Part shown: positions 1 to 11,308 of the stretch, piece after piece
How positions within the stretch are numbered: position 1 is the stretch's first letter
Layout of the letters: every line of letters begins with the position of its first letter
DNA from: Selaginella tamariscina
Lineage: Eukaryota > Streptophyta > Lycopodiopsida > Selaginellales > Selaginellaceae
Direction of reading: 5' to 3'
Assembly (NCBI GenBank): GCA_003024785.1
Contig: PUQB01000369.1
Coordinates: forward strand, 151,740-215,739
DNA: 64,000 nucleotides
Notes under the pieces: model-generated
Databases searched by the model: none
Seen by the model: the letters and a program-made list of their open reading frames with translations, nothing else
Told to the model about the DNA's origin: nothing
Made by a program: the position numbers and the translations under genes

Positions 1-708
1 ATGGAACAAATATATTAGTTAAATTTATTATAATTTGAATATGTATATTAACTTTTAATGTCCTCACCCTAAACCTTGTACAATTGCGAACTTAGGTATA
101 TGTATATATATATAATAAACTCAAACTTACATGGTGCAAATGCTGGAGAAAACCTGGTGACTCGACGAGGATGTTCGTTTTGACATCCATCTACAGATTC
201 TACTGACTCCAATGCCCTAAGTATATCTCACAATGTACTTAGTAGCAGTTTAATACAACTCTTAAGTTTTTTAGTTGTTGTTATGATTAACAAGATTTAA
301 AGAATGTTTATTTATGTAGTGTAGACATATGTGTTATTCACAATGAAACGGTATGTGAACATTTTGGAAATTGATAACCTTGAAATGTTTATTTATGTAG
401 TGTAGACATGTGTTATTCATAATGAAACGGTATGTGAACATTTTGGTTGACATTGCATCCATAACCTCACTTTTCGTATAGTGGGTTTCTCCAGGTAACT
501 TGTAAGCTTAAATAGGTCAGTTTGTTTTTTACATTACTAATCTTGCTTTCACCAAGATAACATATGTATCAAAATCGCGATGTGATTTCCACAGTATATC
601 ATTAAATATTTAAAACTTTTAATAAATTTATAATCCAAATAAAACTTTGCACTACAAAATTATTTCTATTTGATAATTTAATTAGAAATGCATTATATAT
701 TATTAAGT
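1..708. repeat. Flanking module M, 5' flank of outer Ty3 copy 1
   Basis: AT-rich, no gene. It matches 28651-28990 (ATGGAACAAATAT, then the ACCTGGTGACTC and ACGAGGATGT segments) and, from about 450, matches 27833-28060, 32045-32336 and 50636-50880 (TTGACATTGCATCC onward). The same sequence therefore flanks both outer Ty3 copies, showing that the locus was duplicated together with the element. A short internal direct repeat (TGTTTATTTATGTAGTGTAG) occurs near 305 and 385. The last bases, AAGT, are the left half of the outer Ty3 target duplication. Confidence 0.7.
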
Positions 709-845
709 TGTAAGATCCATGTGTACGGCTACATGCAACATATTATTATTATTGTAGTGGATTTTGAGATTAGTTTCAATTTGGACCACTCACTCATGTA
801 TACAATATACACATTTTTATATTCTAACCTTCATGTTGTTGGAGT
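709..845 (+). repeat. 5' LTR of outer Ty3 copy 1
   Basis: It aligns with the 3' LTR at 24113-24260 and with the 5' LTR at 32337 (shared TGTAAGRTCCA start and GGACCACTCACTC core). The right boundary is approximate because the 5' LTRs diverge from the 3' LTR near the end. Sequence 846-1001 is the element leader, with no gene. Confidence 0.65.
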
Positions 846-1001
846 GAAGGTGAGGGGCACTTTTAATTGTCCTTACATAGCGCTTGGATTTGTGTTTCTT
901 TAGATCTTCTTTGTCTTCTTAGATCTAGATTTTTCATTGTTTAGATATGTTCCGTCCTTGTAAATTTTTCTTTTCTTCTTTTTCATCATGCACAACATAC
1001 A

Positions 1002-2822
1002 TGTCATAGTTTTTATTATGACTCGACCCTTTACTTTGGACGTTGACTGTTGTTACCTACTGTACTATGTTGATGGACCCTAGATGTAGTAGGAAACAGG
1101 CCCGCTTAGTGCACTTGGGTATCTGGTGATGGTCCGGCCGGGTGTCATTAGGTATTTGCAAGAAACTCTAAGCGAAGCTAGAACTTACCTTCTAAAAACC
1201 CACCCCCAATTTTGACGTCCCGAATAGGCTGATTGGTCTTTGCAGATGAGTTCGGCGTGTTAAGTAGGGTTAGGAACACCCCTAGGGTTGACCTAACCCT
1301 AGGGTTGCCCTAACCCACGCCCTAAAACCCCACCCCCTTGGGTAGGGTTTAGGGGTAAAAGTAAGGGTGAGTTATAGGCTCATATTGCTAATTTATCTAA
1401 GGGGCTAGAATTCAGTGCTAGCCCACTAACACAAATAGGAAAAGAGGGGGGCTCCATCACATAAATAAGGTAGAGTATACGTAGGAGAGCTCCTGGGTTC
1501 ATGAATGAGTTCGTTGCTCTTCTGCCGGTGCAAGCTTCAGCTTGTGTCGTTAAGGTACAACCCTCTGTTGTGCCCCCTAACTTCCAGATGCCAGGGGTAC
1601 GTCCCACCTTCGGGGTAGCTTACCCTTAACGTTGGCAAATCCATGCCTGGGAGGACTTGTCGGAATGCACGTTCCAAGAGGTAGAGGTTGAGGCTTGTCT
1701 CCAGCCTCCTCCTCCATGTCAAGCTAGGTGTAGCACTCACGGCCAAGCAAGGCACATCCGTGTCCTTGTCCAACTGTGGGCGTGGGATCTTGTTTGACAG
1801 GTTCACGTTACTTGGTTCCTGAGGGTTCATTGAGGGGTTCTAGAGTTGGCATTTAGGAACCACGTTTGTGGTACTTGGTGCAACTCTTGAATCTAAGGGC
1901 TATGGTATGATAGCCCACATCATGGAAGGCAGTGTCACATGGAGATGTGACACTAGGCTAAACGTCACATGGTACAACGCCCGAGGCACGCCCTTTGGGG
2001 TTATGTCATGGGCTTGTTGCTAAGGGGTTGGATACTCTAGCAAACAGGCATGCTTGTGCTTGCACTAGGGTGCTAAGCCTTGGGCATCCGCTTAAGGGAG
2101 ATTAGGTTTCGTAACTAGGTGTGCTTTGGCACACTTGGCTAGGGGAGTGTTCTCCTTGGAATCCAGGGGTTGAACAACCTAAGCTCATTAGCAGAAGCCC
2201 TTTCGTAAGGCACTCGCAAGGTCATGACCAACACCGCACCACCGGTGGCCAAATGATGACGCGCAGCGGCGCCATATCGAGGATGATCCTTGTGTCCTTC
2301 CTGTCCTGCTGGGCGAAGCAAGAACCTCGTCGAAGCCGAACGAACAGAGCGGCGAAGAAGTGCTTAGGGTTATTCCAAACCTAGCCTTAGGGAGTTTGCT
2401 TAGCAGAACACTCGTGTCCGCCTACGGCGCACACTCGTGTCCTCACTAAGTACTAGCCCTAGGTCTAGGGTATAACTTGGCCACTCAAACCCTTAGGGGT
2501 TAGTCGTGGTTCAGGGTACCCCTTGTGCCCTAAAGGGGTTGTACTCCCGGATGAGGGTGATTTCTCAAGGGGTAAGTGACGATGCCTTAGCTCTGTCTAG
2601 GGGTATGTGTGGAACACACGTCTCCTTGATGGGGGTTAGGGCATGAGCCTATCTAGGTCTTCTAGGGCAAAACCCTAAGTCTCCTGTCCACTTGGGCATT
2701 AGAGTCTAACCTTAGGGGTCGTTGGGGTTGTTCTGGGAAACTTAGCGTTGCTCACACAGGGTGATAACGCCGAATGGCCACCTGGCAGCCACGTGTTGGC
2801 CCTTTGGGTTAAAACTCTGACA
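1002..2822 (+). repeat. 5' LTR of LARD copy 1
   Basis: This 1821-bp LTR is GC-richer than its surroundings. It holds a run of CCCTAGGGTT-like repeats at 1275-1360, a telo-box-like TAGGGTTTAGGGG at 1343, a G-run next to CACATAAATAAGG near 1459 (possible TATA region), and a perfect stem GTGTCACAT/ATGTGACAC at 1932-1952. Compared with all other LTR copies it carries an extra GC-rich block of about 134 bp at 2227-2360. Open frames on either strand here are chance frames in non-coding repeat. Confidence 0.92.
1343..1470 (+). promoter_or_regulatory. Candidate U3 promoter segment of the LARD LTR
   Basis: It contains TAGGGTTTAGGGG (reverse of the plant telo-box AAACCCTA), then a G-run followed by CATAAATAAGG, which resembles a TATA box. 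The same arrangement is present in the LTRs near 6965-7095, 36800 and 42220, with the G-run varying in length. Promoter function is inferred from position and motif only. Confidence 0.4.
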
Positions 2823-2824
2823 AT

Positions 2825-2837
2825 TGGTATCGGAGCC
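2825..2837 (+). other. Primer binding site, initiator tRNA-Met type
   Basis: TGGTATCGGAGCC begins two bases after the 5' LTR. The plant initiator tRNA-Met consensus site is TGGTATCAGAGC, one mismatch over 12. The second copy has TGGTATCAGGAGCC at 38185. Confidence 0.85.
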
Positions 2838-5800
2838 TATTCTCTACGGTCAGTAGGACTACCTAAAGTGTAGTGTATTTTAGGGTTTAGTTAGTTCTAA
2901 ATTCTTGAAGTACTTTATCACTTTCGGCTAATGTCTGAATTCTGCGTGGAGAGTTGGTCCTGAGATCTATAACTCTTCAGAGTACACCTACTTCATAAGT
3001 GGGTGTGGGTTATGGACTTAGAAGGTAGCACTTGGAAGTCAGCTTCCAAGTTGTATGCCAGGTTATTTTACCTTATGGTTGTCCAGGTTACTTTACCATT
3101 TACTTCCACAAGACAAGGCATGTTAGTTTGTTCTGGCTTACAAACTAAGTCTTGTGAGATGGGCCTTGTGATATCCTATTTACACATTATTGAAAATTTT
3201 TCTTTTTCTTTAAGGTGTTTGAATTTGGGATAACACATGATTTGAGAACATGATATGTCCATTGAGTTTTGGCTTAGGTCAAGATTCAATATCGGATCCA
3301 ACTGTAGTGTTCAAACGGGGAAAGACTTATGTTCAGAAGTGCATCTTTGACTTCGGGAGAAGGGGCATATTCAAACATAAGAATGAACACTACATTTTGA
3401 CATAAAGTGTAAAATAAGCTCTTATTATAGTGCATGTTTCCGAGAGTGTAACTCTAGAAGCAGACTATGGTGATGAACTTATAATACAACGAATGTCGAA
3501 TATTAACATATGATGAATATGTTAAGCAGTTGGTTCGAAGATCCAATGTAATCAAAGTATTGTCCGATGGACGTAATATTTTGATGACGCTAGCTGCAAG
3601 TAACATTAGGTGAAATAGTTTACTAAGTTCAAGTCGTTTGATTTGAACAAAGTACAACTTGAAACCTTAGTTGGTTGTAGGCGCGCACTTTGTATTCAAG
3701 TTAGCTAACTCAACTAACTTGATTATGAAGTTATCTCATGTGGATCTTAAGAATGGGATAGAATAATATATTTTGGCAGTAGACGGATTTAATGTTGCAT
3801 CCCTATCAATGCAACTTTTGGGATAGATGGCATGATCTATCAGAAAGAGTAATGTTGGAAACATACGTTTACATTTTCAGTTTACTGAGTAATAAGGACT
3901 TGCATAGTGAAGGCGTTCGGCGCACACTTGTGCATTTTCATTATTAACTCTTTAATCTTGAAATCTGTAATGTTGTTTGCAATGTGGGGATAAGCTCTTG
4001 AACAAGGGTGATTCCTTGGTTAGGAAGAGCATGATTTGGGATTCTCCACTCTGCTTATTGACTAAGTAAGGAAACTTGCTAAGTTTAATAAGTTATGTGT
4101 GGTGGTGTCAAATGAGTCGGAAGTTAGTCGAGTATACATTTTGGAGGTTTAAGTGCATGTACCTCCTCAGAGAGTCGGTGTTCGATGAGAATTGAAAGTT
4201 GATATTGATTTTCAATATCAATTTTATTTTAGAGTCGAATACTATTATTAAAAAACGGTTTCTTGACTCTGCATCATGGTCAAATGTGGGCACTTAAAGA
4301 ACAAATAAAGTATGTATTTTTCAATCTTTCGAAATATTGAAAAAATAGAACTATTCTTGACTCAAGGTTTGATTGTATTCCTTGGGTTAGTTGTTAGTTC
4401 TATCTCAAGGTTTGATGGTGTTCCTTGAGTTGGTTCAATATTCTTGTAAGTATGATATTGTGTAGCGGGATTAGCTCAAGAAGATGGTGTCCCTTCTTGA
4501 TGATAGTTCAAGGTTCCTAACGTATGCTCCAATATCCAGTTGAAAATATGAGGTTTCCTATCACCTCATTCATTGAGATATTCATATCTTAGACTTTGAA
4601 AGTATTTATGACAGTCTTTTAAGATTGATTATAAATGACTTGTCAAAGTAAAGTATGGTATCTCTTTAATATTGAGTTTGGAGCGCTCAATATCGAAACT
4701 TGGTTATGATCACATGAGGTGGCCATAATCATATAATAGAAAGACTCAAGCAGACTTGAGTTTAACACTTTGGTAAGGCACTACCTTAGTGTTATAACTT
4801 GAAACATGTTTTCAAGTTACTTGAGAAATGAGGCGTTTCTCAATACATTGCTTGAGGGGCAATGTGGTACTTTATAAATTACTAGGTGTTTAATGGATAA
4901 TGTATTTTAGTTCAACGTATTGAATTAAATATCTTATTCATGTTTGGGGAGATCTACTGAATTATGAGATATAACTAAAACATGAAGTTATGGTGGCACT
5001 TTAGTGTCATGATAACATTAGTGTGGAAAATAATATCTTACTAAATCAGTTAGATGAACTAGACACTAGTTCATGATTCCTCTTAGTCTCTGAACAAGTT
5101 CATCGGAATACTGTCATAACATTATAATTCCATCTCAAAACTGAAGTTTGGTTCATGTAAACTAAAACCATGTCTATATTGTAGTTGTAGCATTTCGATA
5201 GATTGATATGATTGTAAGTTTATATCCGCTAGTATAACAGCTAGTTGGTAAGCTTAGGATTTGAACGTTAAAACGATCATTATCCATTCGAGAGTATCAA
5301 TATCGAAATTGCAACTGTTTATAGAATAAGGATTAGTTTAAAAAGATGTTTGTCAAAACACTAATTGCTCGAATTAGTGAAAATGCTATACTTCGGTATA
5401 GTGTTGAGAAACATTTACAAAATCAATTCAGGAGTTGGAAATAAATATAATGTTACGGAGGCGTGCAGTATTCTGAGTTTAGAGAGACTCTTATCATGGA
5501 AACTAAGTTTTGAAATATAGTATTTTTAAACTTAGTGAGATAAAGAGTTAGGAAGTATTGAATGGCATCTAGTATGATGTGCTCTTTGGGGAATGAGTAC
5601 AATGAAAGTGACAATTAAGAGACGTGTTATCTAAGGTCGTCGATTGAGGCGCTAGAGATGGGTTGAATTTCCTGGTTTCCACATTAGTTTCTAAGAAAGG
5701 TATGTTAGCTTATCTGGTCCCTGAACTGGTTGGTGTTATGAAAGAGTACAAGCTAGGTTACGAAAGACGAATGGTAGAGCTATCACACTTGGTTGTAGAT

Positions 5801-6611
5801 TTGACTCAATTTGGTTCCTGTTAGGAATAAATTATGTTAATGACACACCAAGTGGATGGCATTTGGGAGATTGGTATGACCTTGTTGTATACATGTGTAC
5901 AGCCATGCGCCTCTGTGATCGCCTCTGGCCAGATTGACATGTCTACAAAGAATAGGGTTTCAGGAATAGTACTCTAGTATCGGAAAAGAGCTTGATTCCG
6001 ATAAAGTCTCATACCTAGTCTGACGTAACTATATACTAACAAGGGATAGGTATAGTAGCAGACCCTTATGTAAAGGGGTAATGAGAAACACCGAGGGATA
6101 CAGAAAAGTGAGGCTATAATACCATGACATGTGGAAATGTGGAACAATTGGAGAAACGTGAAGGCGTTTGGTTAAGCACTTGAGATGGACGTCAAAGTGC
6201 TTGTTGTGTGCTAAGACGATAGGGTCGTCAATAGTGTTTGATATAAAGGAATAAAGCAAGTCTTTATTTCTAATTAACCAAGGGGCGCGGCAACAACACT
6301 AACTAGAGGCCTCCAATATAAATTCTAGTTAAGTAAAGAAATTAACCAGTGTTGTGTGCGTCGGGTGACAGACTTTGCAGACGTGCAAAAGGTCTCCAGG
6401 TGACTTCATGTCGCAGGTGGTGCCTCCGGCAGCTAGGTTTACGACTCAGTGAACGACGGTTCTGAAGTACTTGGCTTCGCGTAATGCAAGGGGGGTAATG
6501 AAATTATGTGAACTTTTGGCTAACTCCGCATAGAGTGATAGTTATTGGTTTAGTTTTTTCTAACATTATCTAGTCTTGGAGTTGGACGTCAACGAGGACG
6601 TTGACATTTTC

Positions 6612-6625
6612 AAAGGCGGGGAGTG
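6612..6625 (+). other. Polypurine tract of LARD copy 1
   Basis: AAAGGCGGGGAGTG lies immediately before the TGTCATAG start of the 3' LTR, as expected for the plus-strand primer. The same tract precedes the 3' LTR of copy 2 at 41815-41828. Confidence 0.75.
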
Positions 6626-8319
6626 TGTCATAGTTTTTACTATGACTCGACCCTTTACTTTGGACGTTGACTGTTGTTACCTACTGTACTATGTTGATGG
6701 ACCCTAGATGTAGTAGGAAACAGGCCCGCTTAGTGCACTTGGGTATCTGGTGATGGTCCGGCCGGGTGTCATTAGGTATTTGCAAGAAACTCTAAGCGAA
6801 GCTAGAACTTACCTTCTAAAACCCACCCCCAATTTTGACGTCCCGAATAGGCTGATTGGTCTTTGTAGATGAGTTCGGCGTGTTAAGTAGGGTTAGGAAC
6901 ACCCCTAGGGTTGACCTAACCCTAGGGTTGCCCTAACCCACGCCCTAAAACCCCCACCCCCTTGGGTAGGGTTTAGGGGTAGGAGTAAGGGTGAGTTATA
7001 GGCTCATATTGCTAATTTATCTAAGGGGCTAGAATTCAGTGCCAGCCCACTAACACAAATAGGAAAAGAGGGGGGGGGGGCTCCGTCACATAAATAAGGT
7101 AGAGTATATGTAGGAGAGCTCCTGGGTTCATGAATGAGTTCGTTGCTCTTCTGCGGTGCAAGCTTCAGCTTGTGTCGTTAAGGTACAACCCTCTGTTGTG
7201 CCGCCCTAACTTCCAGATGCCAGGGGTACGTCCCACCTTCGGGGTAGCTTACCCTTAACGTTGGCGAATCCATGCCTGGGAGGACTTGTCGGAATGCACG
7301 TTCCAAGAGGCAGAGGTTGAGGCTTGTCTCCAGCCTCCTCCTCCACGTCAAGCTAGGTGTAGCACTCACGGCCAAGCAAGGCACATCCGTGTCCTTGTCC
7401 AACTGTGGGCGTGGGATCTTGTTTGACAGGTTCATTACCTGGTTCCTGAGGGTTCATTGAGGGGTTCTAGAGTTGGCATTTAGGAACCACGTTTGTGGTA
7501 CTTGGTGCAACTCTTGAATCTAAGGGCTATGGCATGATAGCCCACATCATGGAAGGCAGTGTCACATGGAGATGTGACACTAGGCTAAACGTCACATGGT
7601 ACAACGCCCGAGGCACGCCCTTTGGGGTTATGTCATGGGCTTTGCTAAGGGGTTGGATACTCTAGCAAACAGGCATGCTTGTGCTTGCACTAGGGTGCTA
7701 AGCCTTGGGCATCCGCTTAAGGGAGGTTAGGTTTCGTAACTAGGTGTGCTTTGGCACACTTGGCTAGGGGAGTGTTCTCCTTGGAATCCAGGGTTAAACA
7801 ACCTAAGCTCATTAGCAGAAGCCCTTTCGTAAGGCACTCGCAAGGTCATGTGCTTAGGGTTATCCCAAACCTAGCCTTAGGGAGTTTGCTTAGCAGAACA
7901 CTCGTGTCCGCCTACGGCGCACACTCGTGTCCTCACTAAGTACTAGCCCTAGGTCTAGGGTATAACTTGGCCACTCAAACCCTTAGGGGTTAGTCGTGGT
8001 TCAGGGTACCCCTTGTCGCCCTAAAGGGGTTGTACTCCCGGATGAGGGTGATTCCTCAAGGGGTAAGTGACGATGCCTTAGCTCTGTCTAGGGGTATGTG
8101 TGGAACACATCTCCTTGATGGGGGTTAGGGCATGAGCATGTCTAGGTCTTCTAGGGCAAAACCCTAAGTCTCCTGTCCACTTGGGCATTAGAGTCTAACC
8201 TTAGGGGTCGTTGGGTTGTTCTAGGAAACTTAGCGTTGCTCACACAGGGTGATAACGCGAATGGCCACCTGGCAGCCACGTGTTGCCACGTGTTGGCCCT
8301 TTGGGTTAAAACTCTGACA
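6626..8319 (+). repeat. 3' LTR of LARD copy 1
   Basis: This 1694-bp LTR is collinear with 1002-2822 but lacks the 134-bp GC-rich block. It ends CTCTGACA and is followed by the ATACA duplication. Confidence 0.92.
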
Positions 8320-8324
8320 ATACA

Positions 8325-8905
8325 AATCCTTTGTTTTTGGAGCAGCTATTCATGTAGTTGTTGGATGCCATGCGGATGCAACTGAACAATCACTTTCAGT
8401 TGATGACAATGTTCACAGCCCATGGTACTACTCCTCTGCTTTTGTTGCGAATCCTCGCGTCCGATTTGATTTCTTTCGCAAAAATCCTGTGGATGATGTG
8501 TACAATTGATTTGACCACTTCACCATGGTCATCACATATCATTTATGGGACGATGCTTGATATTTGCGACTTGTTTTCAAGGGACAGCATCGCAATGGTA
8601 CAATGGTTTGAACGTTGCAACTCATGGGAATTGGAGTATTCTTCCAATGATCTTCAAACGTGCGTTTGGGCATGCTGATGATTATAACGATACTTTTCAG
8701 CAATTCCATATATTCTTCAAGAGCCATATGAATCGATGTAGTTCGGTGTTCACTTTCGGAGCTTTTTGCTGCGTGCAGAGCCTAACATGTTGGAGCACCT
8801 CAGCGATTGGCACAATGATATGAGTCATCGCCTCTCCAACTTGTAGCTTCATGTTCTCTAGTTCCACTTCATGTTGGGGATGGTCTTGCTTCGATGGAGG
8901 TTGAT
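8325..8905 (+). pseudogene. Outer Ty3 copy 1 gag, first part (broken)
   Basis: Codons here match the gag of copy 2 at 32579-33000: a segment with the CHADA(T/I)EQSLS motif, then the PWYY and NPRVR(F/L)DFFR motifs, a WFDHFT-like stretch and QWYN. Gag forms the virus-like particle of the retrotransposon. In-frame stops (for example at the WFDHFT position, where W has become a stop) and frameshifts are frequent. The reading is cut at 8905 by the small Ty3 element inserted in reverse and resumes at 12559. It would sit in the cytoplasm if made, but no intact product is possible. Confidence 0.75.
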
Positions 8906-9112
8906 TGTTAGGCACCACTATGTACAAACTAGAGACCCTCACAAAACCACCCGACCTTCCCCAAGTTGTCTCTAGTCTCCACACTTGTTCTTTAAAAGGC
9001 TTCCAATATTCGGGTGCCCTTAATTCTCTTAGATCTAGGTATAGCTCTTTAGAAATATTCTAGCTTATACCTTTCTAGGAATATTCTTTGATTCGTTATA
9101 CGGGTCATAACA
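8906..9112 (-). repeat. LTR of small Ty3 element (3' LTR in element orientation)
   Basis: It nearly matches 12346-12553 base for base, including the shared CTTCCAATATTCGGGTGCCC and TTAGATCTAGGTATAGC blocks. Confidence 0.9.
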
Positions 9113-9306
9113 ATCCTCCCCCCATTAGCAAGTCCTTGTCCTCAAGGGCAGTATAACTTACTCAACTGGTCCTGTATCATTAGCCTTGTACATCCACAAA
9201 GAATCTACCGGGACTTGTTCCTTATGAGTACTTTCTTTAACTGGCTAACATGAAACACTGGGTGCACCCTCATCCTTCTGGCAACCGTAGTTGATATGCC
9301 ACCTTA

Positions 9307-9921
9307 TCAATACTCTAGAATCTCATTAGGACCTGAGTACCTAGGAGATAACTTATCATTGTGTCCCTTCCGTAAGGCCACAACAGTGTTCCGCCTTACA
9401 TGTGTGGCAAATATCACTCGGAGATATACATAATCTCCCACCTGGAACTCTTGGAAGCTTCTGTGCTCATTAACAAACTTGATAGCTCGGCTCTGAGCTG
9501 CTTGTAAGTTCTTCTTGCACAAACTCTGAATGTTTCTAAGCTCAACACTTAGATCTTTAGCTTCCTCATCCATGTTGCCTTGAACTTTCTTACTTGTTAA
9601 ACCCAACTCAAAAGCTGTCTTGGTATGCTGTCAAACATAGCATAGTATGGACTCATTCAATGCCATTATGTCCTTGGCAATTAGGTGACAAAGTCCATAG
9701 AGATACTGCCCCATCACCTGTCCAGAATAGACAATGGTACTAATAGCCCACCTGGTTTCTCCCTGGGCACCTTTACTTGCTAACACTTGTCACAAGTCAT
9801 GTAGTACTATATGATATCATCTTTCATATTCCTTTAATAGAACCTCCTCTTGATCAACTCATACGTTTTCCTCTCCCCAAAATGACCAACCTCCGGGTGA
9901 TCATGATGGAAATATAGTACC
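9307..9921 (-). pseudogene. Integrase remnant of small Ty3 element, catalytic core deleted
   Basis: The C-terminal integrase part is open (VNEHRSFQEFQVGDYVYLRV, then a KLSPRYSGPNEIL-like stretch), typical of the region after the DDE core in plant Ty3 elements. Upstream, on the minus strand, the zinc-binding segment and the start of the core (SMDFVT-like) are recognisable with stops. The start of the core then joins almost directly to the C-terminal segment near 9610-9660, so most of the DDE core is absent. Integrase inserts the cDNA into the genome. This copy could not encode an active enzyme and would have needed one from elsewhere. Confidence 0.75.
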
Positions 9922-11308
9922 TAGTTGATCAAATGGTCCACACGAGGAAGATACACATGGCCATTGTAATACAAAACTCCATCCTGAAATGAGAATGGTT
10001 GCTCTAACTGTCCTCTGAGTTCCTGCACCTCGGCGTCTTGTCCTTGAGCATGTTGAACTACCTGGCTAAACTCATTGACCGTCCTTGTTAATGCATTACA
10101 TAAGCGTGTTTGGAATTCTCCAACTACGGTGGCTCTCCTAACACATGACAAAGCATCTGCCACCACGTTAACCTTCCCCGCATGATGCTCAATAGGAAAT
10201 TTGCCAAACTCCATGACCTTAACCATCCAGTGAGCTTGTCAACAACTCTTTCTGTGTGAACAAATACACCAAAGGCTTGTGATTTGTAAACACCTTGAAA
10301 CTTGCACCATAAAGATAGTGCCTCCAAACTCGTAATGCATTAACAATAGCCAGTAATTCTTGCTCATACGTTGAGTACCATTGCTCTACAGGATTCAAAG
10401 TATGACTCTCATAAGCAATAGGCCTTCCCTCTTGCATAAGTACAACTCCAATGGCCACTCCACTTGCATCACACGATACCTATAAGGTTAGAGGGATCTG
10501 CAATACATAAAACTGGTGCACGTATCAAAGCTTGTTTTAAATCTTGGAAACTACTCTTCTCTCAAGCACTTCATGCAAAGGGAACGTCCTTCCTCAGTAA
10601 CCTAGTTAACAGAGAAGCTTTCTTGGCATAATCCTTGACATACCACTGGTAATAACCAACTATGCCTAAGAAACTCCGTAACTCTTCTGCATTGCTAGGA
10701 ACTGGCCATTGCTCCACCACTGCCACCTTCTATGGATCAGTCTTCACTCCACTTGGCGTCACAATGTGACCCAAATACTCCACTTCACACTGAGCAAATG
10801 CACATTTGCTCTTCTTTGCATAGAGCTTGTTCTCCCTCAACAACTGAAGAACTCTTCGTAAATGTTGCAGATGCTCCATATTCTTACTGTAAATAAAAAT
10901 ATCATCGAGGAAGATCTCCACAAAGTCATATAAGTAGTCACCAAACACCTCAGTCATCAACCGAGTGAATGTGACTGGGGCATTTGTTAAGCCAAATGGC
11001 ATAACAGTGAACTTGAAATGCCCAAAGCTAGTGTTGAAAGTAGTTTTGTAGATATCTGCCTCCTTCACAGCAATCTAATGATACCCACTATGCAAATCTA
11101 TCTTGGTGAACACTCTGGCTCCACCGAGATAATCCATGATAGTATCTACACGTGGCATGGGCATCATGTCCTTCACTGTTTGCTTGTTGAGAGCTCTGTA
11201 GTATATGCACATCCTCATGGTGCCATCTTTCTTCATGACAAGGAATACTGGTGCATCAAATGGAGATTTGCTCAGTTGTATGAAGCCATATTCCAATAGC
11301 TCCATCAC
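9921..11308 (-). pseudogene. Reverse transcriptase-RNase H of small Ty3 element
   Basis: On the minus strand the reverse transcriptase shows [10 protein letters not shown], a [11 protein letters not shown] stretch, MPFGLTNAPVTF and the active-site variant FLDDIFIYS (YVDD box), then VEYLGHIVTPSGV. RNase H follows with GVVLMQEGRPIAYES and a TYEQELLAIV stretch. Then comes the linker and the start of the zinc-binding domain (LYYNGHVYLPRVD). Reverse transcriptase makes cDNA and RNase H removes the RNA template. A stop near 11069-11074 and frameshifts near 10460-10730 and 10220 split it into four open pieces, so it is inactive as it stands. The catalytic aspartates seen are intact. Confidence 0.88.

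Larger units (their letters stand above)
2823..6625 (+). other. Non-coding, hairpin-rich interior of LARD copy 1
   Basis: No reading frame resembles gag or pol. The sequence is instead a chain of short inverted repeats: GGAGGT/ACCTCC (4143-4166), TTGATATTG with ATATCAA (4199-4221), CTCAAGG/CCTTGAG (4404-4429), CAAGAAG/CTTCTTG (4477-4499), six consecutive stems in 4669-4864, CACTAATT/AATTAGTG (5359-5379) and CTATAC-TTCG-GTATAG (5386-5401). The second copy (38183-41828) keeps these stems while the loops differ. The last 350 bp (6280-6625) and first 600 bp are the best conserved between copies. Function is unknown; an RNA structural or packaging role is inference. Confidence 0.75.
1002..8319 (+). 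mobile_element. Full-length non-coding LTR retrotransposon (LARD-like), copy 1
   Basis: Long LTRs at 1002-2822 and 6626-8319 begin TGTCATAG and end CTCTGACA. A perfect 5-bp target duplication ATACA flanks the element at 997-1001 and 8320-8324. It sits in the leader of outer Ty3; the sequence on either side rejoins to match 32560-32600. An initiator-tRNA-Met-type primer site follows the 5' LTR and a polypurine tract precedes the 3' LTR. The 3.8-kb interior has no gag or pol reading frame. Known families with this layout are called LARDs (large retrotransposon derivatives); they depend on proteins from other elements. A second copy lies at 36381-43602 and a solo LTR spans 35776-44722. Confidence 0.93.

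Noticed and set aside
1380..2384. Open frames of 60-97 codons in LARD LTRs, repeated at 7178-7939, 36906-37664 and 42325-43094
   Set aside because: They recur because the LTR recurs; no domain, and frames change between copies.
3003..6259. Short open frames in the LARD interior as a gag remnant
   Set aside because: None exceeds about 76 codons or shows a gag motif, and none is shared in frame with copy 2.
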